A stretch of DNA of 64,000 nucleotides from Citromicrobium sp. UBA3494. GTDB taxonomy: Bacteria; Pseudomonadota; Alphaproteobacteria; Sphingomonadales; Sphingomonadaceae. A program made the translations under genes and the position numbers. Numbering within the stretch: the stretch's first letter is position 1; each line of letters opens with the position of its first letter. The DNA is taken from the NCBI GenBank assembly GCA_002377695.1, contig DFQH01000006.1, positions 1 through 64,000 on the forward strand, given 5' to 3'. Shown one piece after another: positions 8,484 through 16,301 of the stretch. Below the pieces are notes generated by a model, which did not search any database, had not been told where the DNA came from, and worked only from the letters and a program-made list of their open reading frames with translations.

Positions 8484-8684
8484 ATGCGGGCAGGATCGGC
8501 CCAGGGGATCGTCCCGCGTTTCGCCATAGCCAACATGCTCGATAGCGGACATCTGCGTGTGCTGGACCCGGCGCAAACCTTCACCGAACCATTTCACATC
8601 GTCTATACCGGCCGGGCGGCAAACCTTACCCGACGGGTGGAGTTCGTTATCGACTTTATCACCCGGCATGGGAAAGTCGGGTGA
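8484..8684 (+). pseudogene. C-terminal remnant of a LysR-family regulator
   Basis: A 66-codon frame reads AQGIVPRFAIANMLDSGHL, then V-L-D-P and a final RVEFVIDFITRH. This is the end pattern of LysR-type effector domains (G-x-G-I-a-l-P-r-f, G-x-L-v-x-v-L, R-V-x-x-F-I-D-F). A stop codon stands directly before the ATG, and no DNA-binding domain exists upstream in any frame, so it is a decayed fragment rather than a gene. Loss of the front may date from rearrangement at the tRNA site. Confidence 0.5.
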
Positions 8685-8884
8685 TGCGCCGCGTCCGCAC
8701 CCGGGCCGGAGGTGGACCGTCCGATCCGGGGTGATCCAACTCCGCAACGCCGCGATCATGGCCCGGCCATACGATGCAGAAGCTGGCGGTCGATCCGCCG
8801 CGGTAGTCGCCAGGCGTGCCCCTGGCGGGGCCCGGTTGTCCGCCCCTGTTGCATGCTGTGCCCCACCCGCAATTTCGGAACCCG

Positions 8885-8902
8885 ATACCCCCGGGGGGTG
8901 TA
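8885..8902. promoter_or_regulatory. CsoR-type operator in front of the DUF305 gene
   Basis: ATACCCCCGGGGGGTGTA, a G/C tract palindrome flanked by TA steps, lies 22 bases before the DUF305 start. It has the form of sites bound by the CsoR/RcnR family, and a similar element sits beside the csoR-like gene at 9822. Confidence 0.5.
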
Positions 8903-8923
8903 GGACCCGTAGAGGAGGCACGC

Positions 8924-9514
8924 ATGGCACACGAAAACGCAACCACGAACGGACACGGGCAGGGCAGCAAATGGCCCACTTTCGCGGCGATGATTGCGAC
9001 CTCCATCGTCACGATGTTCGTGCTCAAATATTCCAACGTCTACGACACGGGGCACATCTGGTTCAGCCAGACGCGCATGTGGATGGCGCTGATGATGGGT
9101 ATGGCCATGATCGTCATCATGCTCGGCTTCATGTGGGGCATGTATCGCACCTTCATGACCAAGGTTCTGGTCATGATCGGGGCGGTGCTGGGCTTCGCGC
9201 TGTTCCTGTTTCTGGCCCGCAGCCAGACGACGGTGAACGATCAGGCCTACATGAAGGCGATGATCCCGCACCACTCCATTGCGGTCCTGACCAGCCGCCG
9301 GGCTCAGATCACCGATCCGCGCGTGCGCGAACTCGCCGATGCGATCATCGAGGCGCAGGTGAAGGAAATCGCGCAGATGGAAATGCTGCTCGAGGATATC
9401 GAGGAGAATGGCGAGCAGGGTAGCGGCGAGCTGCTGGCCCCGCGCACCGCCGAACTGACGGCCGAATTGCGCCGGAAGGCGCGCGAGGATGCCGGTCTGA
9501 CCGGAGCCGACTAG
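8924..9514 (+). CDS. DUF305 family membrane protein (copper-associated)
   Basis: This 196-aa protein has three N-terminal membrane helices (about 20-38, 50-72 and 80-98) and a C-terminal DUF305 domain with the hallmark MIPHHSIA motif (about 113-120) followed by two long helices. DUF305 proteins are ferritin-like and often travel with copper and silver resistance genes; the biochemical role is unsettled. The Met/His content suits metal binding outside the inner membrane. The start at 8924 is chosen because AGAGGAGG precedes it and a CsoR-like palindrome lies just upstream. A longer in-frame extension has no merit. It converges on the CsoR-like gene. Confidence 0.85.
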   Translation: MAHENATTNGHGQGSKWPTFAAMIATSIVTMFVLKYSNVYDTGHIWFSQTRMWMALMMGMAMIVIMLGFMWGMYRTFMTKVLVMIGAVLGFALFLFLARSQTTVNDQAYMKAMIPHHSIAVLTSRRAQITDPRVRELADAIIEAQVKEIAQMEMLLEDIEENGEQGSGELLAPRTAELTAELRRKAREDAGLTGAD

Positions 9515-9517
9515 GCC

Positions 9518-9802
9518 TCAGCGCCGCTTGGCGAACAGGTCGACCAGCTCTTCGAATTTCTCGCGCTGGTCGGCTTCGTCGCCGCTGGCGATGGCTTCGG
9601 CCACGCAGCATGCGGCGTGATCCTTCAGCACCTGCGTCTCCACCTTGGCGAGCGCGGACTTCACCGCCTGCATCTGGTGCAGGATGTCCATGCAGTAGCG
9701 ATCGTCCTCGATCATCTGCGCAAGGCCGCGCACCTGGCCCGCGACCCGGTTCAAGCGATTGATCTTTGCGGTCTTTGCGTCGTTGGTTTTCGTATCGCTC
9801 AT
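9518..9802 (-). CDS. csoR: CsoR/RcnR-family metal-sensing transcriptional repressor
   Basis: This 94-aa all-helical regulator (DUF156) releases DNA on binding Cu(I). The family N-terminal basic stretch INRLNRVAGQVRG (14-26) is present. The copper ligands of the C-H-C type correspond to Cys37, His62 and Cys66 (Cys65 adjacent). The start ATG is at 9802; in-frame extension upstream would run into the multicopper oxidase on the other strand. It is divergent from that oxidase, with a palindrome between them, so it should repress the oxidase operon, itself and probably the DUF305 gene. A nickel/cobalt or formaldehyde sensor is less likely given the neighbours. Confidence 0.9.
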   Translation of the reverse strand: MSDTKTNDAKTAKINRLNRVAGQVRGLAQMIEDDRYCMDILHQMQAVKSALAKVETQVLKDHAACCVAEAIASGDEADQREKFEELVDLFAKRR

Positions 9803-9821
9803 GGTCCAAGGTCCGATTGTA

Positions 9822-9838
9822 ATACCCCGTGGGGGTAT
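9822..9838. promoter_or_regulatory. CsoR-type operator between csoR and the multicopper oxidase
   Basis: ATACCCC-GT-GGGGGTAT forms a near-perfect palindrome 20 bases before the repressor start and 41 bases before the oxidase start. It is of the same type as the element at 8885, so one repressor probably serves both flanks. Confidence 0.6.
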
Positions 9839-9878
9839 ATATAGGGGTGGTTCCCCGATCAATCCTTTGCAGGCGCCC

Positions 9879-11579
9879 ATGCCCTCCCTTACCCGTCGCG
9901 GCCTGATCCGCAGCACCGCCGCCCTCGCCGCTGTCAGCGCTCTTCCGATGCCCGCCTGGGCGCGCGGGCAGTCGCTCACCCATGCGAAGAACGGTTTCGG
10001 CGAAGTCGCGGGCGAGGATGTCGAGCTCGCCATTCGCAACCACCATTTCAGCACCGGCGGCCGTTCGGGCCACGCGGTGGCGGTCAACGGCACCGTGCCC
10101 GGCCCGCTCGTGCGCCTGCGCGAAGGCCAGAACGTGCGGCTCCACGTCACCAACCATCTCGAAGAGGACAGCTCGATCCACTGGCACGGCCTGCTCGTGC
10201 CGTTCCAGTTCGACGGTGTGCCCGGCGTCAGCTTCCCCGGCATCCGCCCGGGCGAGCGGTTCACCTACGAATTCCCGATCCGCCAGAGCGGCACCTACTG
10301 GTGGCACTCGCACTCGAGCCTGCAAGAACAGGCGGGGCATTACGGGCCGATCATTGTCGAGAGTGCCGATCCCGATCCGCGCTACGACCGCGATTACGTC
10401 GTGCTGCTGAGCGAGTTCACCCCGATGCATCCGCACGAGATCATGCGGAAGCTCAAGGTTGGCGAGCATTATTTCCAGCGCCAGATGCTGACCGCGAACG
10501 AAGGCGAGATGTCGGGCGAGATGCGACGCATGTGGGGCGAAATGCGGATGAATCCGCGCGACATCTCCGACGTGACCGGCAGCACCTATACCTTCCTCGT
10601 CAACGGCCACGGTCCGGCTGACGATCTGCAGCTCGCGTTCAATCCGGGCGAGCGGGTGCGCCTGCGCTTCATCAACGGCTCGGCAATGACCTTCTTCAAC
10701 GTGCGCCTGCCCGGCGTGCCGATGACGGTGATCGCGGCGGACGGGCAGGACGTGGCCCCGGTCGAGGTCGACGAATTCCAGATCGGCGTGGCCGAGACCT
10801 ACGACGTGATCGTGACCCCGCCCGATGGCAGCCACGCGATCGTCGCCGAGGCGATGGACCGCAGCGGCATGGGCGTCGCCAGCCTGACCAGCCACAGGGG
10901 CCACCGTGCGACCCCGCCTGCGCTGCGCGAGATTCCGACGCTGAGCATGGTCGATATGGGCATGATGGACCATTCGGGCATGGCCGGGATGGAAGGCATG
11001 AACGGGATGGACCATTCGATGCGCGACAAGTCCCTCGTGCCCGACGACGTGAAGGTCGGGCCGGGTGTGGACATGATCGCGCCCATGCCGATGGATCGCA
11101 TGGATTTCCCCGGCCTCGGCCTCGACAAGGTGAGCCACCGCGTGCTGCGCTACACCGACCTCAAGGCGAAGCGGATGAACCCGCACCGCGAAGTCGACCG
11201 CGAGATGGAAATCCATCTGACCGGCAACATGGAACGCTACATGTGGAGCTTCGACGGCAAGAAGTTCACTGCCGTCACCGACGATCCGATCCGCTTCGGT
11301 TACGACGAGCGGGTGCGCGTGAAGCTGGTCAACGACACGATGATGGCGCACCCGATCCACCTGCACGGCCATTTCTTCGAACTGGTCAACGGCGCGGACC
11401 ACATGCACCAGCCGCTCAAGCACACGGTGATCGTGCAGCCGGGCGGTACCGCCACCTTCGACCTGACCGCGAACGAGCCGGGCGACTGGGCCTTCCACTG
11501 CCACCTGCTCTACCACATGCACGCCGGCATGATGCAGGTGGTGACCGTGCGCCCCTTCCCCAACGGAGGCGAGGCATGA
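9879..11579 (+). CDS. copA: CopA-type multicopper oxidase (copper resistance)
   Basis: This 566-aa periplasmic enzyme oxidises Cu(I) and aids copper tolerance. A Tat signal is seen (TRRGLIRSTAALAAVS, cleavage near residue 29). All four copper-binding motifs are present: HWHGLLVPF, WWHSHSSLQEQ, HPIHLHGHFF and the final HCHLLYHMHAGMM with the type 1 ligands. A Met/His-rich insert about 360-385 (MGMMDHSGMAGMEGM) is typical of CopA/PcoA. The ATG at 9879 begins the Tat signal; longer frames upstream cross the operator. The stop overlaps copB by ATGA. Regulation by the neighbouring CsoR-like repressor is likely. Confidence 0.95.
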   Translation: MPSLTRRGLIRSTAALAAVSALPMPAWARGQSLTHAKNGFGEVAGEDVELAIRNHHFSTGGRSGHAVAVNGTVPGPLVRLREGQNVRLHVTNHLEEDSSIHWHGLLVPFQFDGVPGVSFPGIRPGERFTYEFPIRQSGTYWWHSHSSLQEQAGHYGPIIVESADPDPRYDRDYVVLLSEFTPMHPHEIMRKLKVGEHYFQRQMLTANEGEMSGEMRRMWGEMRMNPRDISDVTGSTYTFLVNGHGPADDLQLAFNPGERVRLRFINGSAMTFFNVRLPGVPMTVIAADGQDVAPVEVDEFQIGVAETYDVIVTPPDGSHAIVAEAMDRSGMGVASLTSHRGHRATPPALREIPTLSMVDMGMMDHSGMAGMEGMNGMDHSMRDKSLVPDDVKVGPGVDMIAPMPMDRMDFPGLGLDKVSHRVLRYTDLKAKRMNPHREVDREMEIHLTGNMERYMWSFDGKKFTAVTDDPIRFGYDERVRVKLVNDTMMAHPIHLHGHFFELVNGADHMHQPLKHTVIVQPGGTATFDLTANEPGDWAFHCHLLYHMHAGMMQVVTVRPFPNGGEA

Positions 11580-12577
11580 TCCGCACTGCGATGCTCGCCG
11601 GGGCCCTGCTGCTGCCCACCCCACTGTCCGCGCAGGATCATGCGGCGCATGGCGCCGAGCCCGAGGCGCAGGCGGAGATGGATCACTGCGCCATGGGCCA
11701 TCTCCCGCCCGAGCAGTGCCCGCCCAAGGGTGAGCCCGGGGAAGACACGCCGACGGCTGCGGACATGGCGGGTATGGACCATGGTTCGCATGGCGACATG
11801 GCGGACAAGGCCGCTCCGGGGGCAGAGCCGGAAGATGCCGTGCCCCCGCGCGCGCTCCGGGGGCCGGAGCATGCCGCCGACGCGATCTGGGGCAGCGACT
11901 CAATGGCGCCCGCGCGTCGCCAACTCGCGCGCGAGAATGGCGGCATGACCACCGGCATGGTGCTTGTCGAGCGGCTCGAGGCGCGCCTTGCGACCGACGG
12001 CGGCGAAGATGGCTACGTGTGGGATGCGCAAGCCTGGTATGGCGGCGATATCAACCGCTTCGTCCTCAAGACCGAAGGCGAGGGCGAGTTCGGGGGCGCG
12101 CTGGAAGACGCCGAAATACAGGCACTCTACAGCCGCGCGATCGGCCCGTTCTTCGATCTGCAGGCGGGCGTGCGGTTCGACCCGGAACCCGATTCGCGCA
12201 CGCATCTGGTGCTCGGCGTGGCGGGCCTTGCGCCATACATGTTCCATGTCGATGGGGCGCTGTTCCTGTCCGACCGTGGCGACCTGACCGCGCGGATCGA
12301 GGCGGAATACGATCAGAAGATCACGCAACGCCTGATCCTCCAGCCCCGGATCGAGGCGGAATTTGCCGCGCAGGACATTCCCGAGCGCGAGACCGGCGCA
12401 GGGTTCACGGGCATCGAACCGGGGCTGCGCCTGCGTTACGAGATCGTGCCGGAATTCGCGCCGTATATGGGCGTCGAATACGAGGCGAAGCTGGGCGGAA
12501 CGGCCGACATTGCGCGTGCGCGAGGGGCGGACCCCGAGGGTTTCAAGGCCGTCATCGGGCTGCGGACCTGGTTCTGA
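11576..12577 (+). CDS. copB: Copper resistance protein B (outer membrane)
   Basis: This 333-aa protein starts with a signal peptide (about 1-19). A Met/His/Pro-rich, metal-binding linker follows (about 20-95, with MDHCAMGH and MAGMDHGSHGDM). The C-terminal beta-rich CopB domain (about 110-333) ends in a Trp-Phe, as outer-membrane barrels do. CopB is the usual partner of CopA and is thought to bind or pass copper at the outer membrane. Start and copA stop overlap (ATGA), so the pair is translationally coupled. No copC or copD follows. Confidence 0.93.
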   Translation: MIRTAMLAGALLLPTPLSAQDHAAHGAEPEAQAEMDHCAMGHLPPEQCPPKGEPGEDTPTAADMAGMDHGSHGDMADKAAPGAEPEDAVPPRALRGPEHAADAIWGSDSMAPARRQLARENGGMTTGMVLVERLEARLATDGGEDGYVWDAQAWYGGDINRFVLKTEGEGEFGGALEDAEIQALYSRAIGPFFDLQAGVRFDPEPDSRTHLVLGVAGLAPYMFHVDGALFLSDRGDLTARIEAEYDQKITQRLILQPRIEAEFAAQDIPERETGAGFTGIEPGLRLRYEIVPEFAPYMGVEYEAKLGGTADIARARGADPEGFKAVIGLRTWF

Positions 12578-12625
12578 GCCCCGGCCCCGAGAGCAAGCCC
12601 CGACCCCCCAGGGCCGCCATGGGCC

Positions 12626-13510
12626 CTACAGGATTGCCACGATCGGCGCCTCGCCCGCCCGCGCGAGGGCGCGCTTCATACCCGGCGAGTTGAACGGCAT
12701 CACGCATCGTCCCGCGTGGTCCAGGGCGATCAGGCCGCCATCGCCTCCCTTGGCGGCAACCGCGTCGAGCATGCCTGCCGCCGCCTGTTCGAGGGTTTGG
12801 CCACCATAGGTCATGCGTGCGGTCACATCGCGCGCACCGCCTGCGTGGATGAAGCTCTCGCCAATACCGGTGCAGCTGATCGCGACCTTGCCGTCGGCCC
12901 AGTTGCCTATGCCGGTGATCGGCGTGTCGCCCACGCGCCCCGCCTGCTTGCCCAGCAGCCCGCCGGTGGAGGTGGCCGCCGCCAGCCTGCCCTCGCCGTC
13001 CAGCGCCACCGCGCCGACGGTTCCGTGGACCAGGCCCGGATCGAGCCGCGAGAGATCCTCCTGCTCGACCCCCACGGGCAAGCGGTAATGCGCTGCCGCA
13101 TCGCCGACCCGCGCACAGCCATGATCCAGCGCAAACCGCCGCGCGCCATCGCCCGCGAGCAGCACGAAGGGCGTTTCGTCGAGCACCAGACGCGCTGCAC
13201 GCACCGGGTTCGCGATCTCCTGCAAGGCACACACCCCGCCCGCCTTGCCGCTCGCCCCGTCCATGATCGCGGCATCGCATTCGACAAATCCGCGATCATT
13301 GGGCGCAGAACCGCGCCCTGCAACATAGAGCCCGCTCGCCTCCAGCTCGCTCACGGCCCACTCGACCGCGTCGATCGCGCCGAGCCCCGCGCTCATTTTG
13401 TCGGCGCAGCGGGCGATCAGGTCGGCCAGATGGTCTTCGACCTCGCGGTAGTCGCGCGCGGGATCGACCCCCGCGCCTCCGTGCAGCGCGATGGCGTAGT
13501 TGGCGGTCAT
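12626..13510 (-). CDS. iaaA: Isoaspartyl peptidase / beta-aspartyl dipeptidase (Ntn asparaginase family)
   Basis: This 294-aa Ntn-hydrolase of the plant-type asparaginase family cleaves itself before a threonine that becomes the N-terminal nucleophile. That Thr is Thr164 in HGTVGAVALD, and a STGG motif follows at 181-184. Such enzymes split beta-aspartyl dipeptides, including beta-Asp-Arg from cyanophycin. There is no signal peptide, so it is cytoplasmic. It is last in the minus-strand unit and overlaps the cyanophycinase stop by ATGA, which points to hydrolysis of imported dipeptides. Plain L-asparaginase activity is an alternative. Confidence 0.9.
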   Translation of the reverse strand: MTANYAIALHGGAGVDPARDYREVEDHLADLIARCADKMSAGLGAIDAVEWAVSELEASGLYVAGRGSAPNDRGFVECDAAIMDGASGKAGGVCALQEIANPVRAARLVLDETPFVLLAGDGARRFALDHGCARVGDAAAHYRLPVGVEQEDLSRLDPGLVHGTVGAVALDGEGRLAAATSTGGLLGKQAGRVGDTPITGIGNWADGKVAISCTGIGESFIHAGGARDVTARMTYGGQTLEQAAAGMLDAVAAKGGDGGLIALDHAGRCVMPFNSPGMKRALARAGEAPIVAIL

Positions 13511-14733
13511 TTGTCCTCGATAGGCTGGATGGATACGGAAATCGGCTCGATGTCGAAGCGCACGCCCGAAATGGAATAGGCGGCCTTGCCATCTTCATCC
13601 CGGCCCCATGCGGCGCGCGAGGCATCGGTTTGCCCGAAGCGATAGGCGACGCCCAGGTCGCCGCTGAAGGAATAGCGCACGACTTCGTCCGCCTCCGCAT
13701 TGTCCATCAGCGCTTCGCCGATCACATCGGCCAGCATCGTGCCCGGCACGGCCATCCCCCCGCCCGGCGTTGCAGCCCGCTCGAAATATTCGCGTCCCTT
13801 GGTGTCCTTGCGATACCAGGCGGGCTTCACCGATCCGTCGGTCAGGTCGATTTCATCGCCATTGCCTGCAAGGCCCACGACAAGCCCGGTGATGCGCGCG
13901 TGCTCTCCCGGCGAAGCGGTGGCCTGGGCCGCGTTGAGCACGGTCACATAGCCTGCCCCCAAAATGGTTGCGCTGCGCTGGCCCGGCGCGACGACAAGTG
14001 CCGTATTCTCGTCGATACCAAGGCCGATGGGCAGCGCCTTCTTCAGCCGGATCAGCGCCACCGCCAGCCGCCCGAGCCGGGCGCGCTCGCCGAAATGCTG
14101 GTCGATAAGATTGTTGCGCAGGAAATGGAGACCGCGCGCAAGGCCGACATCCTCGCCCGCATCGCCGGGCAGCAGTGCGCCCATGGAATCGCCCTGCGTG
14201 ATCATCGCCCCGCTCATGATGGCCGCTCCCGCCGACGTCCCGCCGATCACCGCCCCTTCCGCATAGCGCGCGCGGATGGCGGAGAGGTACGGCGTGTCAT
14301 CACCGGCTTTTGTCAGCAGCAGCCCGGTGATGCGCGACTGGTCGCCCCCGGTGAACCAGATCGCGCCCGCGTTTTCGAGCCGGGCCAGCTCCTCCTCGCT
14401 ATCGACATTGCGTGCCCAGCGGCTTTCATCGACGGTGCGCGTGCCCGGATCGTCCTTCATCGCGATTTGCGCGATGGCGATGTCTGCGACGCTCGCGCCA
14501 TGTTTCACCAGCGCATCGCGCGCAGCCTCGGCGGAGGCGCTGGCTTCGCCCGATGCCGCGGGGATGATGACGATCCGTGGCGTCCCTGCCGGGCGCGCAT
14601 CGAGAAAGGCGCGGTAGACGGCTGCGTTTTCCGCCTTCAGTCCGCCGCCCACGATGACGAGGTGCCCCTCGGCCAGGGCGGCACCGGGCAGTGCCGCAGC
14701 TACGAGAAAGATCAGGGTGGTGAGAAGGCGCAT
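13507..14733 (-). CDS. Secreted cyanophycinase-like serine peptidase (S51)
   Basis: This 408-aa protein has a signal peptide (1-21, cut at ALA-EGH) and a class I glutamine-amidotransferase-like S51 fold. The nucleophile Ser167 sits in GGTSAGAA, the His is His213 in LIDQHFGERARLGRL, and the acidic residue is Glu242 in GLGIDENTAL. These fit cyanophycinase, which cuts cyanophycin (polyAsp with Arg side chains) into beta-Asp-Arg. A signal peptide suggests action outside the cytoplasm, as in CphE-type enzymes. About 120 residues beyond the usual core form a C-terminal extension. The start overlaps the transporter stop by one base. Substrate is inferred from the motifs and neighbours. Confidence 0.85.
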   Translation of the reverse strand: MRLLTTLIFLVAAALPGAALAEGHLVIVGGGLKAENAAVYRAFLDARPAGTPRIVIIPAASGEASASAEAARDALVKHGASVADIAIAQIAMKDDPGTRTVDESRWARNVDSEEELARLENAGAIWFTGGDQSRITGLLLTKAGDDTPYLSAIRARYAEGAVIGGTSAGAAIMSGAMITQGDSMGALLPGDAGEDVGLARGLHFLRNNLIDQHFGERARLGRLAVALIRLKKALPIGLGIDENTALVVAPGQRSATILGAGYVTVLNAAQATASPGEHARITGLVVGLAGNGDEIDLTDGSVKPAWYRKDTKGREYFERAATPGGGMAVPGTMLADVIGEALMDNAEADEVVRYSFSGDLGVAYRFGQTDASRAAWGRDEDGKAAYSISGVRFDIEPISVSIQPIEDK

Positions 14734-16208
14734 CAATATCCACTCCCGTGCGCTGCGAGGATCACGATCGAAGCGATGCCCATGAGGACAAGCAAGGGTT
14801 TCCACACGAAGGCCAGCCAGTCGGTATAGCTGACGCGTGCGGCGGCAAGGCATCCCATCAGCCCGGCGGACGTGGGGATGACCAGGTTGGTCAGGCCATC
14901 GCCAAGCTGGAAGGCCAGCACCGCTGTCTGGCGCGTAACGCCGGAAAGATCGGCCAATGGGGCCATGATCGGCATGGTGACGCTCGCCTGGCCCGATCCC
15001 GAGGCGATGAAGAAATTGATCGCGCTTTGGGCGACATACATGACCCAGGCGGTCATCCAGTCTGGCGAAAGCGCGGTCAGGGACGAAAGGCCGTCGAGCA
15101 GCGTGTTCATCAGCGAGGCAGCGGTCGGCTCGTCGCCTCCCAGCAGCAGCAGGATACCCTTCGCCACGCCGACGATCAGCGCAGCGGGCAGGAGCTGCGC
15201 CGCACCGTCGCGGAACGCATCCATCATGGCGTTCAGGGAGCATCCCTCCAGCCCCGCAGCCCGCGCCACCAGCGCAACGAAAATGCCCAGCGCCATGAAC
15301 TGCGCCGAGAGTTCGGCGAGGTAATAGCCGCGCGCGCCCACGCCCCATGCAACCCACGCGATGGTCGCGGCGATGGCGATCATGATCGCGATGCGCGCTT
15401 TGCCGAGGCCCGGATCCTCCTCGCCCTGCGCCTCGCTGGCCGATGTGACGGTGCGCAGGCCTGGGCGCTCGCCCAGTCTCACGCTGCGGGCATAGCGCCA
15501 GGTGAACAGCGCAGCGAGAAGGGTGAAGCCGGTCCATACGCCTATCCGCACCCCCATGCCCGATAGCGGCGGAAGCCCCGCGATCGACTGCGCGACGATC
15601 ACGTTGAACGGGTTCATCCAGCTCGTCGCAAAACCGATCTGCGTGCCCACGATCGTCACGAGCAGGGCTGTGATCGCGTCGTAGCCGGCCCGGGCAAGCG
15701 CAGGCGTGAGGACCAGTGTAAGCGCGATGGCCTCTTCGGACATGCCGAAGACCGCGCCAGCCAGCGAGAAGCCGATGAACAGGCCCACCACCAGCCTTTC
15801 GCTGCGCGCCTTGCCGCCGGGCAAAGCAGCGATCAGCGAAGCGTCGATGGCGCGTGTGCGCGAGATCATCCCGAACACCCCGCCGATCACGAGGATGAAG
15901 GCCATCAGGCCGACGGTCGCGGAGTAGCGATCGCCGCTCACCAGCCCGGCGAAGAAGAAATCGAGGAAGCCGACCCTCTCGGCATCGCCGAGGATGGGGG
16001 CTGGCGCGGGGCCTTCGGCGGCGACGAAACTGCCGGGCACGATACGCGCCGGATCGCCCGCGACCGAATACGCGCCGGGCGTGAACACGAAAGTTGCTGC
16101 CCAGGCGACCAGCGCGAGCACGAACAGGATAAGCAGGGTGTCGGGCACGCGCCATGCCGCTGCGGGCGTCGCGCCGTCGGGGCCTGCCTCGTCCATAGGG
16201 TCTGCCAT
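14733..16208 (-). CDS. YfcC/DcuC-family transporter (dipeptide or basic amino acid)
   Basis: This 491-aa inner-membrane protein has about 12 hydrophobic segments and the YfcC/ArcD-like hallmarks SWMNPFNVIVAQSIAGLP (residues about 200-217) and GSGQASVTMPIMAPLAD (about 400-416). The family carries C4-dicarboxylates, basic amino acids or peptides. Its position between a TonB receptor and a cyanophycinase suggests that it imports beta-Asp-Arg or arginine. The start is the ATG at 16208 (MADPMDE); another Met lies four residues on. The stop overlaps the next gene by one base. A strong hairpin lies between it and the receptor gene. Confidence 0.85.
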   Translation of the reverse strand: MADPMDEAGPDGATPAAAWRVPDTLLILFVLALVAWAATFVFTPGAYSVAGDPARIVPGSFVAAEGPAPAPILGDAERVGFLDFFFAGLVSGDRYSATVGLMAFILVIGGVFGMISRTRAIDASLIAALPGGKARSERLVVGLFIGFSLAGAVFGMSEEAIALTLVLTPALARAGYDAITALLVTIVGTQIGFATSWMNPFNVIVAQSIAGLPPLSGMGVRIGVWTGFTLLAALFTWRYARSVRLGERPGLRTVTSASEAQGEEDPGLGKARIAIMIAIAATIAWVAWGVGARGYYLAELSAQFMALGIFVALVARAAGLEGCSLNAMMDAFRDGAAQLLPAALIVGVAKGILLLLGGDEPTAASLMNTLLDGLSSLTALSPDWMTAWVMYVAQSAINFFIASGSGQASVTMPIMAPLADLSGVTRQTAVLAFQLGDGLTNLVIPTSAGLMGCLAAARVSYTDWLAFVWKPLLVLMGIASIVILAAHGSGY

Positions 16209-16226
16209 TGCCGATGCTTCCTTTGC

Positions 16227-16275
16227 CGGTCTGCCCCGGCGCGGGCTTGCCTGGGCAAGCCGCCGGGACAGACCG
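16227..16275 (-). promoter_or_regulatory. Long intercistronic hairpin between receptor and transporter genes
   Basis: CGGTCTG...CAGACCG arms enclose CCCGGC/GCCGGG and GGGCTTGCC/GGCAAGCC, giving a stem of about 20 pairs with a tiny loop. No T run follows on the minus strand, so it is not a standard terminator. It may stabilise the receptor mRNA or lower expression of the downstream genes. Confidence 0.5.
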
Positions 16276-16301
16276 AAAATGACCTCTCGCGGCCGCCGAG
16301 C

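Larger units (their letters stand above)
8216..8923. other. Intergenic stretch between tRNA-Gly and the copper genes
   Basis: It holds a truncated LysR-like reading frame at 8484-8684 and a CsoR-like palindrome at 8885-8902. Otherwise I see no gene. The first 260 bases contain only short, unconvincing frames. Confidence 0.5.

Noticed and set aside
9345..11903. An 852-codon minus-strand frame opposite the multicopper oxidase
   Set aside because: It is His- and Arg-rich antisense of a clearly real copper oxidase and contains the csoR region in another frame; no domain is recognisable.
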